DNA of 64,000 bases from Fictibacillus phosphorivorans (GCF_023715845.1 NZ_JAMBOR010000003.1:62001-126000), one strand, 5' to 3'; counted from the stretch's first letter, positions 1 to 9,248 are shown. Notes: generated by a model from the letters alone, not told the origin. Numbers and translations are program-made.

Positions 1-154
1 TTTCAAAGGTTCCAAAACCAATCAGCTGTACGCTCTCACCGTTTTTTAAAGCATCTGTAATCGCATTTAATACTGCGTCAACCGCAAGTGCTGACTCCTT
101 CTTGTTCATACTCGTCGCATTGCGTACTGCATCTACTAAATCCATTTTTTTCAT
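1..154 (-). CDS. hup: HU family DNA-binding protein (N-terminal part)
   Basis: The first 51 residues of a histone-like HU protein are visible; the rest lies outside the window. The reading frame begins MKKMDLVDAV and shows the HU pattern of an N-terminal helix pair (KKESALAVDAVLNAITDAL) followed by the conserved turn and strand VQLIGFGTFE. HU proteins form dimers that bend and compact the nucleoid. The start at 154 is supported by an AAGGGAGAT ribosome binding site about eight bases upstream; the ATG three codons later is less well spaced. It reads out of the window and has about 140 bp separating it from the SDR gene, which is transcribed in the same direction. Confidence 0.93.
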   Translation of the reverse strand, partial: MKKMDLVDAVRNATSMNKKESALAVDAVLNAITDALKNGESVQLIGFGTFE

Positions 155-292
155 TATAGTTATCTCCCTTCAAACATTAAAGATTATTACTTATGTAGCT
201 CCATTATTAACGGATAACGAAGATTTCATACAGGAAGATACAAAATTCCGAAAATATTTATATAGATTTATATAGCTTAGTAATTCTTGATT

Positions 293-1063
293 CTAAAAAC
301 CTTGAATCGTCATACCACCATCTACAAATAATGTCTGGCCGTTCACATAGTTCGCCGCATCACTTGCCAAGAATACAGCCGGTCCTACAAGGTCTGGTAG
401 TTCTCCTACTCGTTTTTGCGGTGTTACAGCTAAAATATCATTCAAGTAATCTTTATCTGCCAGCAACTTTTCTGTTAAAGGTGTTTTGAAATACCACGGA
501 CCGATGCTATTGACATTTATTCCGTACTGCCCCCACTCAAGTGCCAGGTTTTTAGTCATCTGTATAATTGCCGCCTTCGTGGATGCATAGAGCACACCTG
601 TACGCAGTGCCACATGACCAGCAACGGAAGAAATCGTGATAATTTTCCCTCCGCCGTTCTCTTTCATTCTTTTGCCTGCCTTTTGTGCAAACTTAAAAGC
701 TGAACGAAGATTTGTGTTCATGATCGTATCCCACTCCTGATCTGTGACATCAAGAGCTTTCGATCGGATATTCATCCCCGCATTGTTGACGAGAATATCA
801 ATCTTAATATTGTCCGTATCTAGTTTTTCAAAGATTGCTTCGATATCGTTTTTGTTTGTCACATCCGCTTCAAACCTATATGCTCTCGTTCCCACTTGCT
901 CAATCTGTTTTGCGGTTTCCTCTAAATCCGATTGCGTCCTTGATACAATCACAACATCAGCACCGGCTTCCGCATAGCCGATAGCGATTGCGCGGCCAAT
1001 CCCTCTTCCCGCCCCTGTTACAAGGGCTGTTTTTCCTTTTAAAGAGAATGAAGGTAAGTACAT
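293..1063 (-). CDS. SDR family NAD(P)-dependent oxidoreductase
   Basis: A 256-residue classical short-chain dehydrogenase. The cofactor-binding motif TGAGRGIG is at residues 16-23, NNAG near residue 92, the catalytic Ser in ITISSVAG near 144 and the Tyr-x-x-x-Lys pair in YASTK near 160. The C-terminus VNGQTLFVDGGMT is typical. The NNAGMNIR stretch and overall length resemble gluconate 5-dehydrogenase or 3-oxoacyl-ACP reductase-like members, but the substrate cannot be read from sequence. The start has a CAGGAGG site at good spacing. It stands alone: the next gene upstream is divergent. I am sure of the family, not of the reaction. Confidence 0.9.
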   Translation of the reverse strand: MYLPSFSLKGKTALVTGAGRGIGRAIAIGYAEAGADVVIVSRTQSDLEETAKQIEQVGTRAYRFEADVTNKNDIEAIFEKLDTDNIKIDILVNNAGMNIRSKALDVTDQEWDTIMNTNLRSAFKFAQKAGKRMKENGGGKIITISSVAGHVALRTGVLYASTKAAIIQMTKNLALEWGQYGINVNSIGPWYFKTPLTEKLLADKDYLNDILAVTPQKRVGELPDLVGPAVFLASDAANYVNGQTLFVDGGMTIQGF

Positions 1064-1335
1064 GTTTGCTGCCTCCTGGTCTTTTAAGAGAGTTCGATGT
1101 AATCTTTCGTATTTTTATGTCGTTGATGATAGTTTAGCAAAAAAAAAGATTATTCACAGAAAATTTGTGCACTAAGAAAACACGTTATCTGCACGCTGTA
1201 ATAAAAGAAATGGGCCTTTTCTTTATGAATGGCGTTGATACGAGGTATTTAACTACAGGGGAGACTTACTTAAAGTCCTTTATATAACCCTAGAGAATAT
1301 ACATGTAAAAATAATTGTGAAGAAGGTGTTTAGAG

Positions 1336-2493
1336 TTGCAAGGAAGGATAAGTTTAAGCGTTGGCTGGATAACTTTATTTCTAATGGGTACCGATTTATT
1401 TGTGGTGTCGCCATTGTTACCTTTCATTTCGGAAACTTATAAGGTTAGTCCAGCGACCACTGGATGGATGGTAACTATTTTTGCAATTACATATGCTTTT
1501 TCGGCTCCTTTCTTTGGGTGGCTTTCAGATAAAAAGGGACGGAGAACATTTATTACCTTTGGTTTATTACTGTTCACTATTTCTAATGCACTAACTGCCT
1601 GTGCTCCTTCATTCTCCTGGCTAATTGCTAGCCGCATTTTAGTTGGTTTGTCCGTTGCTTCAATCACCCCTTTGATATACGCAATCATTGGAGATATTGC
1701 GCCACAAAAACGAAGAGGAACTTGGCTGTCGATTGTTGTTTCAGGACACTTAACTGCTCTTTGGGCAGGAGCGCCATTTGGTACTTTATTAGAATATTTA
1801 TTTGGTTGGCGATCAGTTTTTGTTGTAATGGCTATCCTTGGAGCAATTTTAACGGTAGTTAATTTCAAAACATGGGATTCCATTCCTAAAAGTGATATAA
1901 CTAGAAAGCTATTTGAAGGAAACCTATTAAGAATACTTGGTTCAGTGAGTGTTACTGCCATTTGGGCGATTTCCATGTACACTCTTTATGTTTATTTAGG
2001 TGCAGCTCTTTATTCCGAAAATGCATTCTCATCTTCAGAAATCGCATTAGCCGTTACGTTTTATGGAGTCGGTGCTATTTTAGGAAGTATTACAAGTGGA
2101 CAATTAACAGACAAATACGGAGAATGGAAGGTTTCAAAGGCTACATTAATTTTTTTGATTGTAATCCTCATTTGTTTAGGGATCTTTTTCTCATATGGCG
2201 ATTGGGTTTATTTCTTTCTTTTACTATGGGCATTGGTTGGATATGCAGGATTCACATCGTACCAAGCACGATTAGCGGTAGAATATCCAAAAGAACGAGG
2301 AATTGTAATGGCATGGAATAATACTGCTTTATACATGGGTATCACTGTTGGATCAATGATTGGAGGTTATGTCATATCTCATTGGGGATATTTTCAACTG
2401 CCATATATTTGTAGCTTTGCAGCTATAGCTAGCTTTTTACTTAGTACCCAACAAGTAAAAGAGGTAAAAAAAGAGCCAGATTTTCCAGCTTGA
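1336..2493 (+). CDS. MFS transporter (DHA-type efflux pump)
   Basis: A 385-residue major facilitator protein with about 12 hydrophobic segments. The family A-motif between the second and third helices is recognisable as GWLSDKKGRRTFI (residues about 62-74), and a second degenerate copy, GQLTDKYGEWKV, lies in the C-terminal half. The N-terminal half has the RxxxG motif of drug:H+ antiporters in SRILVGLS. It begins with TTG at 1336, preceded by GAAGGTG at seven bases; the first internal ATG would remove the first helix. It is monocistronic and followed by a terminator. Export of a drug or small metabolite is likely; the substrate is unknown. Confidence 0.85.
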   Translation: MQGRISLSVGWITLFLMGTDLFVVSPLLPFISETYKVSPATTGWMVTIFAITYAFSAPFFGWLSDKKGRRTFITFGLLLFTISNALTACAPSFSWLIASRILVGLSVASITPLIYAIIGDIAPQKRRGTWLSIVVSGHLTALWAGAPFGTLLEYLFGWRSVFVVMAILGAILTVVNFKTWDSIPKSDITRKLFEGNLLRILGSVSVTAIWAISMYTLYVYLGAALYSENAFSSSEIALAVTFYGVGAILGSITSGQLTDKYGEWKVSKATLIFLIVILICLGIFFSYGDWVYFFLLLWALVGYAGFTSYQARLAVEYPKERGIVMAWNNTALYMGITVGSMIGGYVISHWGYFQLPYICSFAAIASFLLSTQQVKEVKKEPDFPA

Positions 2494-2551
2494 CTTCAGA
2501 AAGTTTATTAGATTCCTATCAGGTCCTTTAATTGAATAATGCTATATGAAA

Positions 2552-2580
2552 AAGACCAGACAAAATCATCTGGTCTTATT
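2552..2580 (+). terminator. Intrinsic terminator after the MFS gene
   Basis: A nine-bp perfect stem AAGACCAGA / TCTGGTCTT with an eight-base loop. It is flanked by A-rich sequence before and a short T/A tract after, so it may also work for the opposite strand. Confidence 0.6.
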
Positions 2581-2661
2581 TAATGTCATATACATATCCA
2601 ATTATAATCTATTTCTTCTCTTAGAAAAACAGAACCCGTAGTTCAGCATGTCTTTCTAGTC

Positions 2662-5445
2662 TTAAGTCTCTACCCACTCTTTGCGCAGTGTGAGTAAATC
2701 TTTAAGTTCATCCGTAGATAATTCTGTAATCCAGTTTTCGCTCTGGATCACTTTCTCGGAAAGCTCTTTTTTACTTTCAAGCATCAAATCAATCTTTTCC
2801 TCAAGTGTGCCGAGTGTGATCATTTTATGCACCGTAACAAATTTCTTCTGACCGATTCGATGTGCACGGTCAGTAGCTTGGTTCTCAACGGCAGGGTTCC
2901 ACCATCTATCATAATGAATAACATGATTGGCTTCTGTGAGATTTAAACCAGTACCTCCTGCCTTTAGAGATAAGATGAAGATCGCGTTGTCTCCATTTTG
3001 GAAACTGTCAATCATCTCATCACGTTTTTGTTTGGATAAGCTTCCATGCAAGAACAAGACAGGCTTCCCGAACTTTTTCTCTGCATACTTTTTGATCAGC
3101 TCACCCATAAAGATAAACTGAGTAAAGATTAAGCATTTTTCACCTTTTTCTAAAATCGCATCCAGAAGCTCGATCATCTTTGAAAATTTAACAGATTGAT
3201 CTTCAAGCTTCGTTAATTTTTCATTCTTCGTATAAAGAGCAGGATGATCACAGATCTGCTTCAGTTTACCAAGCATAGCGAGCAGCAGACCGCGTCGCTG
3301 CATACCTGTTACCTTTTCAAGCTGTTCAAAGGTATCTTGAACGAGTCTTTCATATAAAGAGGCTTGATCTTTTGATAGTGGACAGTATTCTTTAATTTCC
3401 TGTTTCTCAGGAAGATTCAACTGAACAGCGGGATCCATCTTCGTACGTCTGAGCAAGAAAGGCTGTACTAAACTTTTTAACTGTTGCAGTTTGACATTAT
3501 CATTTTCTTTTTCTACCGGCAGTACAAACTTCTTTTTGAAAGAAGGCTCACTTCCTAAATAGCCGGGATTAAGGAAATCAAAAATCGCCCAAAGCTCCAG
3601 CAGCCTATTCTCAACAGGTGTTCCCGTTAACGCTATCTTGTGTCGTCCTTTCAGTTTTCGAATACTTCTGGACTGTTTCGTATAGCTGTTTTTAATATTT
3701 TGAGCTTCATCGAGAACGATTGCTTCCCAAAATACCTCGCTTACTTCTAAAAAATCAAGCTGACATGTGGTATAGGAAGTAATCACAACGTCGTAATCCT
3801 TATACCATTTCTCGAAGTCTTCACCTTTTTTTCGACTGGAGCCGTAATGTAAACCAACTTTCAACGTTGGCGAGAAATGCTCAAGCTCCTTCTGCCAGTT
3901 TCCGATTACAGATGTTGGACAGACCAATAAAAAGGTTCCTTCCTGCTCCCCTTTTTCCTTGACCTTTAAAAAGTAATCGATAGTCTGAACCGTTTTACCG
4001 AGCCCCATATCATCTGCCAAACATCCGCCAAGCCCAAATCTGCGAAGAAAATACATCCAAGAGCTTCCTGTCTTTTGATATTCTCTAAGAGTTCCCTGCA
4101 GATTTTCTGCTTTTGGCTCAACAGGGATTGTTTTGATCTCAGAAAGCTGATCCATCCAACGCTTCAGTGGCGCATCCCATTCCATATCAAGCGTTGGTCC
4201 TTCAAATTCAATTCCATCTAGTCCATCTTCTGCAGGATTGGTATCCATATTTAAAAGATGCTGTTCTAATACGTCTTTTAACTGAATGCCATTACGGTCC
4301 ACATTTTTAATGAGGTGTCTGACTTGTTTCATCCATTCAGGATCGACTCTGTACCATTGCCCGTTTCTTCTAATCAACCTTCTGCTGCCATCGACCATCT
4401 TTCGGAATTCTTCTTCTGAGAGCTCTTCGTCTCCAGTGGAAAGTCTCCAATCAAATTGCATGATTGCGTTCAAACCTAAAAAGGACGGTGCTCCACCGCC
4501 AGTTTGTGGTTTAGTCTTGATCTTCGCTTTAACTTTAGGCTGCAGTTCTTGAACGGTCTGCCACCATTCGGGAAGTATACTAGAGATACCTATTTGGCGA
4601 AGAAGATCGCTTTTTAACGTTAGGAAATCCCAAGCTTCTTTTTCTGTAATCTCTTCTCTGATTTCTTTTCGGCTGCCAACCTTTAGCCACGAAATCAACT
4701 TCGATACCAATGCCATATCGCTTTCAAGCATGGGTTGATAGGCTTTCCATTCGTCAGGCAAAAGAGTGCTTCTCCCTTTATAAGGAACACGGATGCCTTC
4801 TTCTTTTTCCTGTAGATAAGCATGCAAACCCCAGATTTCTTTTTCTTCACCATCATCAGGTTCGGATAGTTCAAATACCAATTGAAAAGGCTTAGGATCT
4901 TCTCTCCAGCCAATTTTAATCAGCCATTCTTCTTCGCCTAGATGGCTAAGTGCAGAAATAATCGGTCTTGAACCTCTGAGTACTTCCTTGTTAAAGGATG
5001 ATGGCATACCTGTATAACCGGTATCAGGCAAATTTGAAAGAGCCTCATTGATCCAAGGAGACTCGATACGTTTTCCTTCTGCTTTCCATGACCATTCACC
5101 TGATTTCCATGCTTCAAAGTCAGGAAACACGAGATCAGCTTTCAATAATTGATCATAGTGGTTTGCTTCTTTTACTATTTGCCATGCATCTGTTTCCCAA
5201 GTGTCTTTAGAAAGGAAAAAGTCTGGATAACGATTAAACAAAACAAAGGCTTCTCCAGCTTTCAAATATATGTTTTGGTTTTCGTCTATATCAAGCATCG
5301 TCCCATAAAAAGAAGGCGGATGCCACGTAAATAAAAGAGGTTTCCAATCGTTCACATGCACTCTTTTCTTATCTTTAGTGGCCCATAAAACCATATTTCC
5401 ATGAAGCCATTTTGCATGAAGTAAAAGATTGCTTGTATCGATCAT
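2662..5445 (-). CDS. ywqA: SNF2-family DEAD/DEAH-type ATPase (YwqA-like)
   Basis: A 927-residue SWI2/SNF2 ATPase. The C-terminal half holds the helicase core in order: motif I DDMGLGKT (about residue 480), motif II DEAQ, motif III LTGTPVENR, then motifs V and VI SLKAGGTGLNLTEANHVIHYD and the arginine-finger block DRAHRIGQ. The N-terminal 400 residues match the poorly characterised SNF2-associated region of bacterial YwqA/HepA-like proteins. Such proteins translocate on DNA to remodel bound protein; the precise role in Bacillus is unknown. Its start overlaps the stop of the upstream gene by four bases (ATGA), which implies translational coupling. The gene symbol follows the Bacillus subtilis pair ywqA-ywqB and is inferred from order and resemblance. 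Confidence 0.9.
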   Translation of the reverse strand: MIDTSNLLLHAKWLHGNMVLWATKDKKRVHVNDWKPLLFTWHPPSFYGTMLDIDENQNIYLKAGEAFVLFNRYPDFFLSKDTWETDAWQIVKEANHYDQLLKADLVFPDFEAWKSGEWSWKAEGKRIESPWINEALSNLPDTGYTGMPSSFNKEVLRGSRPIISALSHLGEEEWLIKIGWREDPKPFQLVFELSEPDDGEEKEIWGLHAYLQEKEEGIRVPYKGRSTLLPDEWKAYQPMLESDMALVSKLISWLKVGSRKEIREEITEKEAWDFLTLKSDLLRQIGISSILPEWWQTVQELQPKVKAKIKTKPQTGGGAPSFLGLNAIMQFDWRLSTGDEELSEEEFRKMVDGSRRLIRRNGQWYRVDPEWMKQVRHLIKNVDRNGIQLKDVLEQHLLNMDTNPAEDGLDGIEFEGPTLDMEWDAPLKRWMDQLSEIKTIPVEPKAENLQGTLREYQKTGSSWMYFLRRFGLGGCLADDMGLGKTVQTIDYFLKVKEKGEQEGTFLLVCPTSVIGNWQKELEHFSPTLKVGLHYGSSRKKGEDFEKWYKDYDVVITSYTTCQLDFLEVSEVFWEAIVLDEAQNIKNSYTKQSRSIRKLKGRHKIALTGTPVENRLLELWAIFDFLNPGYLGSEPSFKKKFVLPVEKENDNVKLQQLKSLVQPFLLRRTKMDPAVQLNLPEKQEIKEYCPLSKDQASLYERLVQDTFEQLEKVTGMQRRGLLLAMLGKLKQICDHPALYTKNEKLTKLEDQSVKFSKMIELLDAILEKGEKCLIFTQFIFMGELIKKYAEKKFGKPVLFLHGSLSKQKRDEMIDSFQNGDNAIFILSLKAGGTGLNLTEANHVIHYDRWWNPAVENQATDRAHRIGQKKFVTVHKMITLGTLEEKIDLMLESKKELSEKVIQSENWITELSTDELKDLLTLRKEWVET

Positions 5446-6752
5446 GAAATAAACTTTCCTTTCCTTAACTCTTCCTGAAACGCTCGTAACCGTCCATAGG
5501 TTGTTGCGATTTGATGGATATAATGAGAGAACCGTTCTTCCTCACCAAGATCAAAATAAATAGTACGAAGCGTTTTTAGATGTTTGATAGCCGATTGATA
5601 GGATTTTCTTGTCCGTTCATTGATCAGCCTGTCAATCGTTTGATGGTAGATCGGCAGAACCTTTTCTTTATCAAATGATAGAACCTCTTTTAAATCTTTC
5701 CGTTGAATGAGCTCTGGCGAGTAACCCATGATTACTTGAAGCTCCACCCATCTTTCATGTTCTCCGATTACCATTAAATATTCTCCGTATTCGTAGAAAG
5801 TGATCGGTAAAAACTCAATGAGCATCTCTTCATACTTTTCTTCATCACCTGTATGCTGAGCGTATTTCCAAAAATATTGGAGATATTCATGAAAGAATTC
5901 ACGAGCGTCAGATTGATAGTAATACGAGCTAACACCCTCAAGGAAATGCGGCTTTAGGTAAAGAAGCCAAGTCAAGAGACGCTCCCACTCCTGCTTATCA
6001 ACCAAGAGTTTCATCCAAACCAGAAAATGAACCATCTCTACGTTCTTCTCGTTCTGAGCTAAACATTCAAAAGCAAGTTTATCTTCTTCACGTGCAAAAG
6101 CGAAATGCACAAGTGCGAGGTCAAGCATTTGAGAGGATTTACCCGATTCTTTTTCTTCTAGCAATTGTTTTTCATACTTTTCAACCCAAGTTCGCTCTTT
6201 ATAAAGAAGAGACCAGCTCACCTGAAAAAGGTAAAATAATAAATAGCTCCATTTTGGAGGGATCTCATATAGACTTTGAAAGTTTCGGAGACTCTCTTCC
6301 ACCAGTTTTTTATTTTCATTAAGAAGCTTTTCACTATTCATATCTTTTAAAGCAGCGTAGATCTGATCCGATAACTTCTCAACGGTAGCCTCGAAGTTGG
6401 ACTGCATGTAGGAAGCTACTCCATATTGTGCTTCAAATGAAAATAAGCGAATCAGTGTTTCGATTTGGACGTGGTATCTATAGAGCAGAGCAATATCTTC
6501 ATCAAAAAATTGTCCAGCATTTAAAAGTGCCGGATAATAATCGCGATAGATATGTACAAATGTATAGCTTGTATCTTTTCCATCAGCTAAATCCCGAAAG
6601 GAGACGGTTTGCATTTTCCGTTTTTCGAACGTCTCGAATCGCTCTGAAAAATACTCACGCCACAACTGAACCGAATCCGTATTTTGAACTTTCTTCTCAG
6701 GAGAATCATATTGTGCTCGCTTTTCCCCTTCTTGTTCCTCTGATTGCTTCAT
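5442..6752 (-). CDS. YwqB-like protein lacking the SWIM zinc finger
   Basis: A 436-residue, mostly helical soluble protein that precedes the SNF2 ATPase and overlaps it by four bases. Position and C-terminal sequence (ending near LRTIYFDLGEEERFSHYI) resemble YwqB, which in Bacillus carries an N-terminal SWIM zinc finger (CxC...CxHxx[CA]). Here the protein starts directly with a charged linker and contains only one cysteine, so no SWIM finger can form. The start at 6752 is well supported by a GGAGGGGAG site, so the absence is not an annotation slip, and I see no finger encoded just upstream. It may still serve as the partner of the helicase. Function unknown. Confidence 0.75.
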   Translation of the reverse strand: MKQSEEQEGEKRAQYDSPEKKVQNTDSVQLWREYFSERFETFEKRKMQTVSFRDLADGKDTSYTFVHIYRDYYPALLNAGQFFDEDIALLYRYHVQIETLIRLFSFEAQYGVASYMQSNFEATVEKLSDQIYAALKDMNSEKLLNENKKLVEESLRNFQSLYEIPPKWSYLLFYLFQVSWSLLYKERTWVEKYEKQLLEEKESGKSSQMLDLALVHFAFAREEDKLAFECLAQNEKNVEMVHFLVWMKLLVDKQEWERLLTWLLYLKPHFLEGVSSYYYQSDAREFFHEYLQYFWKYAQHTGDEEKYEEMLIEFLPITFYEYGEYLMVIGEHERWVELQVIMGYSPELIQRKDLKEVLSFDKEKVLPIYHQTIDRLINERTRKSYQSAIKHLKTLRTIYFDLGEEERFSHYIHQIATTYGRLRAFQEELRKGKFIS

Positions 6753-7117
6753 TCCGTCTCCCCTCCTTTACGTTTTATTACCAATTATAGCAAATTAGAT
6801 GATTGCTCATTCATTGCATATCATATCTATTTTAAAGGAAATTACAGCAGTTGACCAAAAAAATAACTTTATCGCTCCTAATCATTCATAAATGGACTGC
6901 ATTATAGCCTTTATTTGTGTGATCTTATTAGTGTTTCACTCTCCACCTTCTAGATGAAACATCTCACTCTATGGACCAGACAATAGTCGACAATATTTAC
7001 TCGATATTTGTTGAATCCTGTAATATTATCACTTCTTTCCGCGAAACCCTTTCTCTTTTCCGAAAAATATTGCATATTTATTGAGACAAAATCTTTCATG
7101 AAAGTTGTGAATAATAC
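6753..7117. other. Intergenic region between ywqB-like gene and Spo0E-like gene
   Basis: About 365 bp of AT-rich sequence between two divergently transcribed genes. I see no coding potential of note and no clear hairpin. It must carry the promoters for both sides, but no strong -35/-10 pair stands out. Confidence 0.5.
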
Positions 7118-7273
7118 ATGCTGCTACAATTAATTGAAGAAAAACGCGAAGTCTTGCTTTGTCTTGGAAAAACATATGGACTTACAGCGAAAGAAACAGT
7201 TATATGCAGTCAAGAACTTGATCAGCTATTAAACCGCCTTGATGATTGTCATGAAGAACGGAAGGACAATTAA
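7118..7273 (+). CDS. Spo0E-like aspartyl-phosphate phosphatase
   Basis: A 51-residue peptide reading MLLQLIEEKREVLLCLGK followed by TYGLTAKETVICSQELDQLLNR. This matches the Spo0E-like family, which forms a helical hairpin: helix 1 carries I-E-x-K-R, the turn YGLT, and helix 2 the signature SQELDxLLN with the key S-Q-x-x-D residues. Members dephosphorylate Spo0A~P and so delay sporulation. The start lacks a strong Shine-Dalgarno sequence, so the first residues are uncertain, but the domain is complete. A Spo0A-type box lies 25 bp beyond its stop. The paralogue (Spo0E, YnzD, YisI or another) cannot be told from this sequence. Confidence 0.85.
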   Translation: MLLQLIEEKREVLLCLGKTYGLTAKETVICSQELDQLLNRLDDCHEERKDN

Positions 7274-7297
7274 AAGCTTTGTCTATTTCCTGGGAAA

Positions 7298-7308
7298 TTT
7301 GTCGAAAA
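7298..7308 (+). promoter_or_regulatory. Candidate Spo0A box
   Basis: TTTGTCGAAAA contains the core TGTCGAA of the Spo0A (0A) box. It lies between the Spo0E-like gene and the 3D-domain wall gene, about 140 bp upstream of the latter's -10. Single boxes occur by chance, so the evidence is positional only. Confidence 0.4.
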
Positions 7309-7395
7309 CCACAGAAACCTCTATTACTTTTTTACCTGCCCTCAATCTTTTTCCTTTTCATTACTCTTTTTCCTATTATTATATGAATATAGTAA

Positions 7396-7412
7396 TGTAA
7401 TCTCTTTGTTAC
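7396..7412 (+). promoter_or_regulatory. Candidate WalR box upstream of the 3D-domain gene
   Basis: TGTAAT-N5-TGTTAC fits the WalR (YycF) consensus TGTWAH-N5-TGTWAH at every position. A TATAAT -10 element is at 7445-7450, placing the box where an activator would sit. WalR controls wall hydrolases such as YocH, which also has a 3D domain. Confidence 0.55.
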
Positions 7413-7499
7413 CTTCTCCTAACCGTATTGTCACAATCGATTAGTATAATTGGAAACCGAGACGTATTTAACCAATTATACATATTAGGAGGAGTTATA

Positions 7500-8087
7500 A
7501 TGATAAAAAAATGGGTAATTACAGGGGCTATGGCGTTTGGATTGCTCTTATCTGCTCCCGTTAGCGGATTTGCAGCAATGGGTGATCACACTCTTCGACC
7601 TGGCACATGGGACAATGATGTATATGAACTTCAAGGTAAATTAAAAGCGATGGGATACTTCGATTTCGCTGTCACAACAGGCTATTATGGTCCAGTTACT
7701 AAAGAAGCGGTCATTAAATATCAAAAAGCTAAAGGATTAAAAGTAGATGGTATTGCAGGGCAGCAAACTTTTAATAGTATTCAAAATAATATTCAAAGAA
7801 AAGGGATGACTGTAGCTGCAACTGCCTACACGGTAAATTGCGAAGGCTGCAGCGGTGTAACTGCAAATGGGACAAACCTTAAAGAAATCCCTTATGCGAA
7901 AGTAATCGCAGTAGATCCGGATGTTATCCCAATGGGTTCCGTCGTATTTGTACCTGGTTATGGTTATGCGGTAGCTGCTGATACTGGCGGTGGCATCAAT
8001 GGAAAAGAAATTGATGTATTCATGAAGAACTATTCAGACGCAGTGAACTGGGGCAGAAAGAACGTAAATATCACAATCATCAACTAA
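7500..8087 (+). CDS. Secreted peptidoglycan-binding 3D-domain protein
   Basis: A 195-residue exported protein. Residues 1-25 are a signal peptide (basic KK, hydrophobic core, cleavage near GFAA). A peptidoglycan-binding domain 1 follows (about 35-95, with LQGKLKAMGYFD and VDGIAGQQT), then a C-terminal 3D domain (about 105-195) with the DTGGGINGKEIDVF block whose aspartates name the family. 3D domains share the double-psi barrel fold of MltA lytic transglycosylases, so cleavage or binding of cell wall glycan is likely. The start at 7500 has AGGAGG at ideal spacing; a longer frame from 7428 lacks support. Organisation differs from YocH (LysM plus 3D), but the upstream WalR-like box suggests the same regulon. 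Confidence 0.88.
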   Translation: MIKKWVITGAMAFGLLLSAPVSGFAAMGDHTLRPGTWDNDVYELQGKLKAMGYFDFAVTTGYYGPVTKEAVIKYQKAKGLKVDGIAGQQTFNSIQNNIQRKGMTVAATAYTVNCEGCSGVTANGTNLKEIPYAKVIAVDPDVIPMGSVVFVPGYGYAVAADTGGGINGKEIDVFMKNYSDAVNWGRKNVNITIIN

Positions 8088-8089
8088 TG

Positions 8090-8119
8090 AAGATGGGGAT
8101 ACTCTTCCCCATCTTTTTT
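8090..8119 (+). terminator. Intrinsic terminator
   Basis: Stem AAGATGGGGA / TCCCCATCTT followed by TTTTT, directly after the 3D-domain gene. Confidence 0.85.
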
Positions 8120-8240
8120 AGTTGTTCATGAATTTGTATAAATTACTAGCAAAAAAATATGACAATGCGCTTGTTCTCTACTATAATAGATTTCATGAAT
8201 TTAAAATAAAGATGAACTTTGAATAAGTGAAGGTGAATGT

Positions 8241-9041
8241 ATGTTTCTTTGGGTTGCAATTGTAATGGGAATTATAGAAGGTATCACAGAATTTCTTCCG
8301 GTATCATCAACGGGCCACTTAATCATAGCGGGCCATATGATGGATTTTACGGGAGATAAAGCGAAGACATTTGAAATTGTTATTCAGCTTGGTTCGATTC
8401 TTGCGGTAGTGGTTCTCTACTGGAATCGCCTTTGGAGTTTATTGGGTGTAGGCAAAATGGCTAAGAAAGAAAACAGCTTGAACCTCGGCCATATTTTTAT
8501 TGCCATCCTGCCAGCTGTTATCATCGGACTTATTGTTCATGATTTCATTAAAGAGCATCTATTCTCTCCTGAAACCGTGATTGTCGGACTTGTTGTCGGT
8601 GGATTTTTAATGCTTTTTGCTGAAAAGGTGCAGAAACGTCAAGGAGTTAATGCGGCAGATCTTGATGAAATGACGTATAAACAAGCTTTAAAAATTGGAT
8701 TGTTTCAATGTTTGTCATTATGGCCAGGATTTTCTCGATCAGGAGCTACAATCTCTGGCGGAATTATCTCAGGACTCAATCACCGTACCGCTGCAGATTT
8801 CTCATTTATCCAAGCGGTTCCGATCATGATCGCAGCATCCGGTCTTGACCTTTTTAAAGCACGGGATTATTTAAGTGCAGCCGATCTACCATTCTTTTTA
8901 ACAGGTTTTGTTACAGCATTTTTAGTAGCAGCCGTAGCTATTCTTTTCTTTGTAAAACTAATCGCAAAAGTAAAATTAACTCCTTTTGCCTACTATAGAT
9001 TTATCATAGCCGCAATATTGGCTGTATTCTTCTATCTATAA
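8241..9041 (+). CDS. uppP: Undecaprenyl-diphosphatase UppP (copy 1)
   Basis: A 266-residue membrane protein with about eight hydrophobic segments. The two catalytic motifs are intact: [14 protein letters not shown] (about residues 13-26) and the GFSRSGAT block (about 160-170). The enzyme removes a phosphate from undecaprenyl diphosphate outside the membrane so that the lipid carrier can be reused for peptidoglycan and teichoic acid synthesis; extra copies give bacitracin tolerance. It is monocistronic with its own terminator. A second homologue lies at 43724-44506; the two differ clearly in sequence, so they are old paralogues rather than a recent duplication. Confidence 0.95.
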   Translation: MFLWVAIVMGIIEGITEFLPVSSTGHLIIAGHMMDFTGDKAKTFEIVIQLGSILAVVVLYWNRLWSLLGVGKMAKKENSLNLGHIFIAILPAVIIGLIVHDFIKEHLFSPETVIVGLVVGGFLMLFAEKVQKRQGVNAADLDEMTYKQALKIGLFQCLSLWPGFSRSGATISGGIISGLNHRTAADFSFIQAVPIMIAASGLDLFKARDYLSAADLPFFLTGFVTAFLVAAVAILFFVKLIAKVKLTPFAYYRFIIAAILAVFFYL

Positions 9042-9048
9042 AATGACT

Positions 9049-9083
9049 AAGCTTACCGCTTTCCATTGCGGTAAGCTTTTTTA
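9049..9083 (+). terminator. Intrinsic terminator of uppP
   Basis: An 11-bp stem AAGCTTACCGC / GCGGTAAGCTT with an eight-base loop, followed by a T run. Confidence 0.9.
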
Positions 9084-9113
9084 TTTGCTGCTTTTAGGAA
9101 ATTGTTCAGTCTT

Positions 9114-9248
9114 ATGCCTCTGTTTGCTTATTTGATTAATCTGTTTAAACAAGAGAAAAAAAACGAGAGCAATTTAGAAATCGGTAAAAATAAAGAAATT
9201 CTCGAAATAGAGGCGCAAGAGTTCGTAAATGATTATTCTCTTTTGTGA
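9114..9248 (+). CDS. Small ORF, possible 5' part of a degraded gene
   Basis: An open frame of 44 codons starting MPLFAYLINLFKQEKKNESN and ending with TGA at 9246. Its codon pattern looks coding, with a hydrophobic N-terminus and a charged helix. Only a weak AGGAA lies upstream, at long spacing. The next frame (9229-9531) overlaps it by 20 bases. Either these are two small genes, or a frameshift and stop have broken one gene of about 140 codons. I recognise no family. Confidence 0.3.
   Translation: MPLFAYLINLFKQEKKNESNLEIGKNKEILEIEAQEFVNDYSLL

Noticed and set aside
4286-4552. Open frames on the opposite strand within the SNF2, hut, motAB and other long genes.
   Set aside because: They are antisense shadows of well-supported genes without ribosome binding sites.
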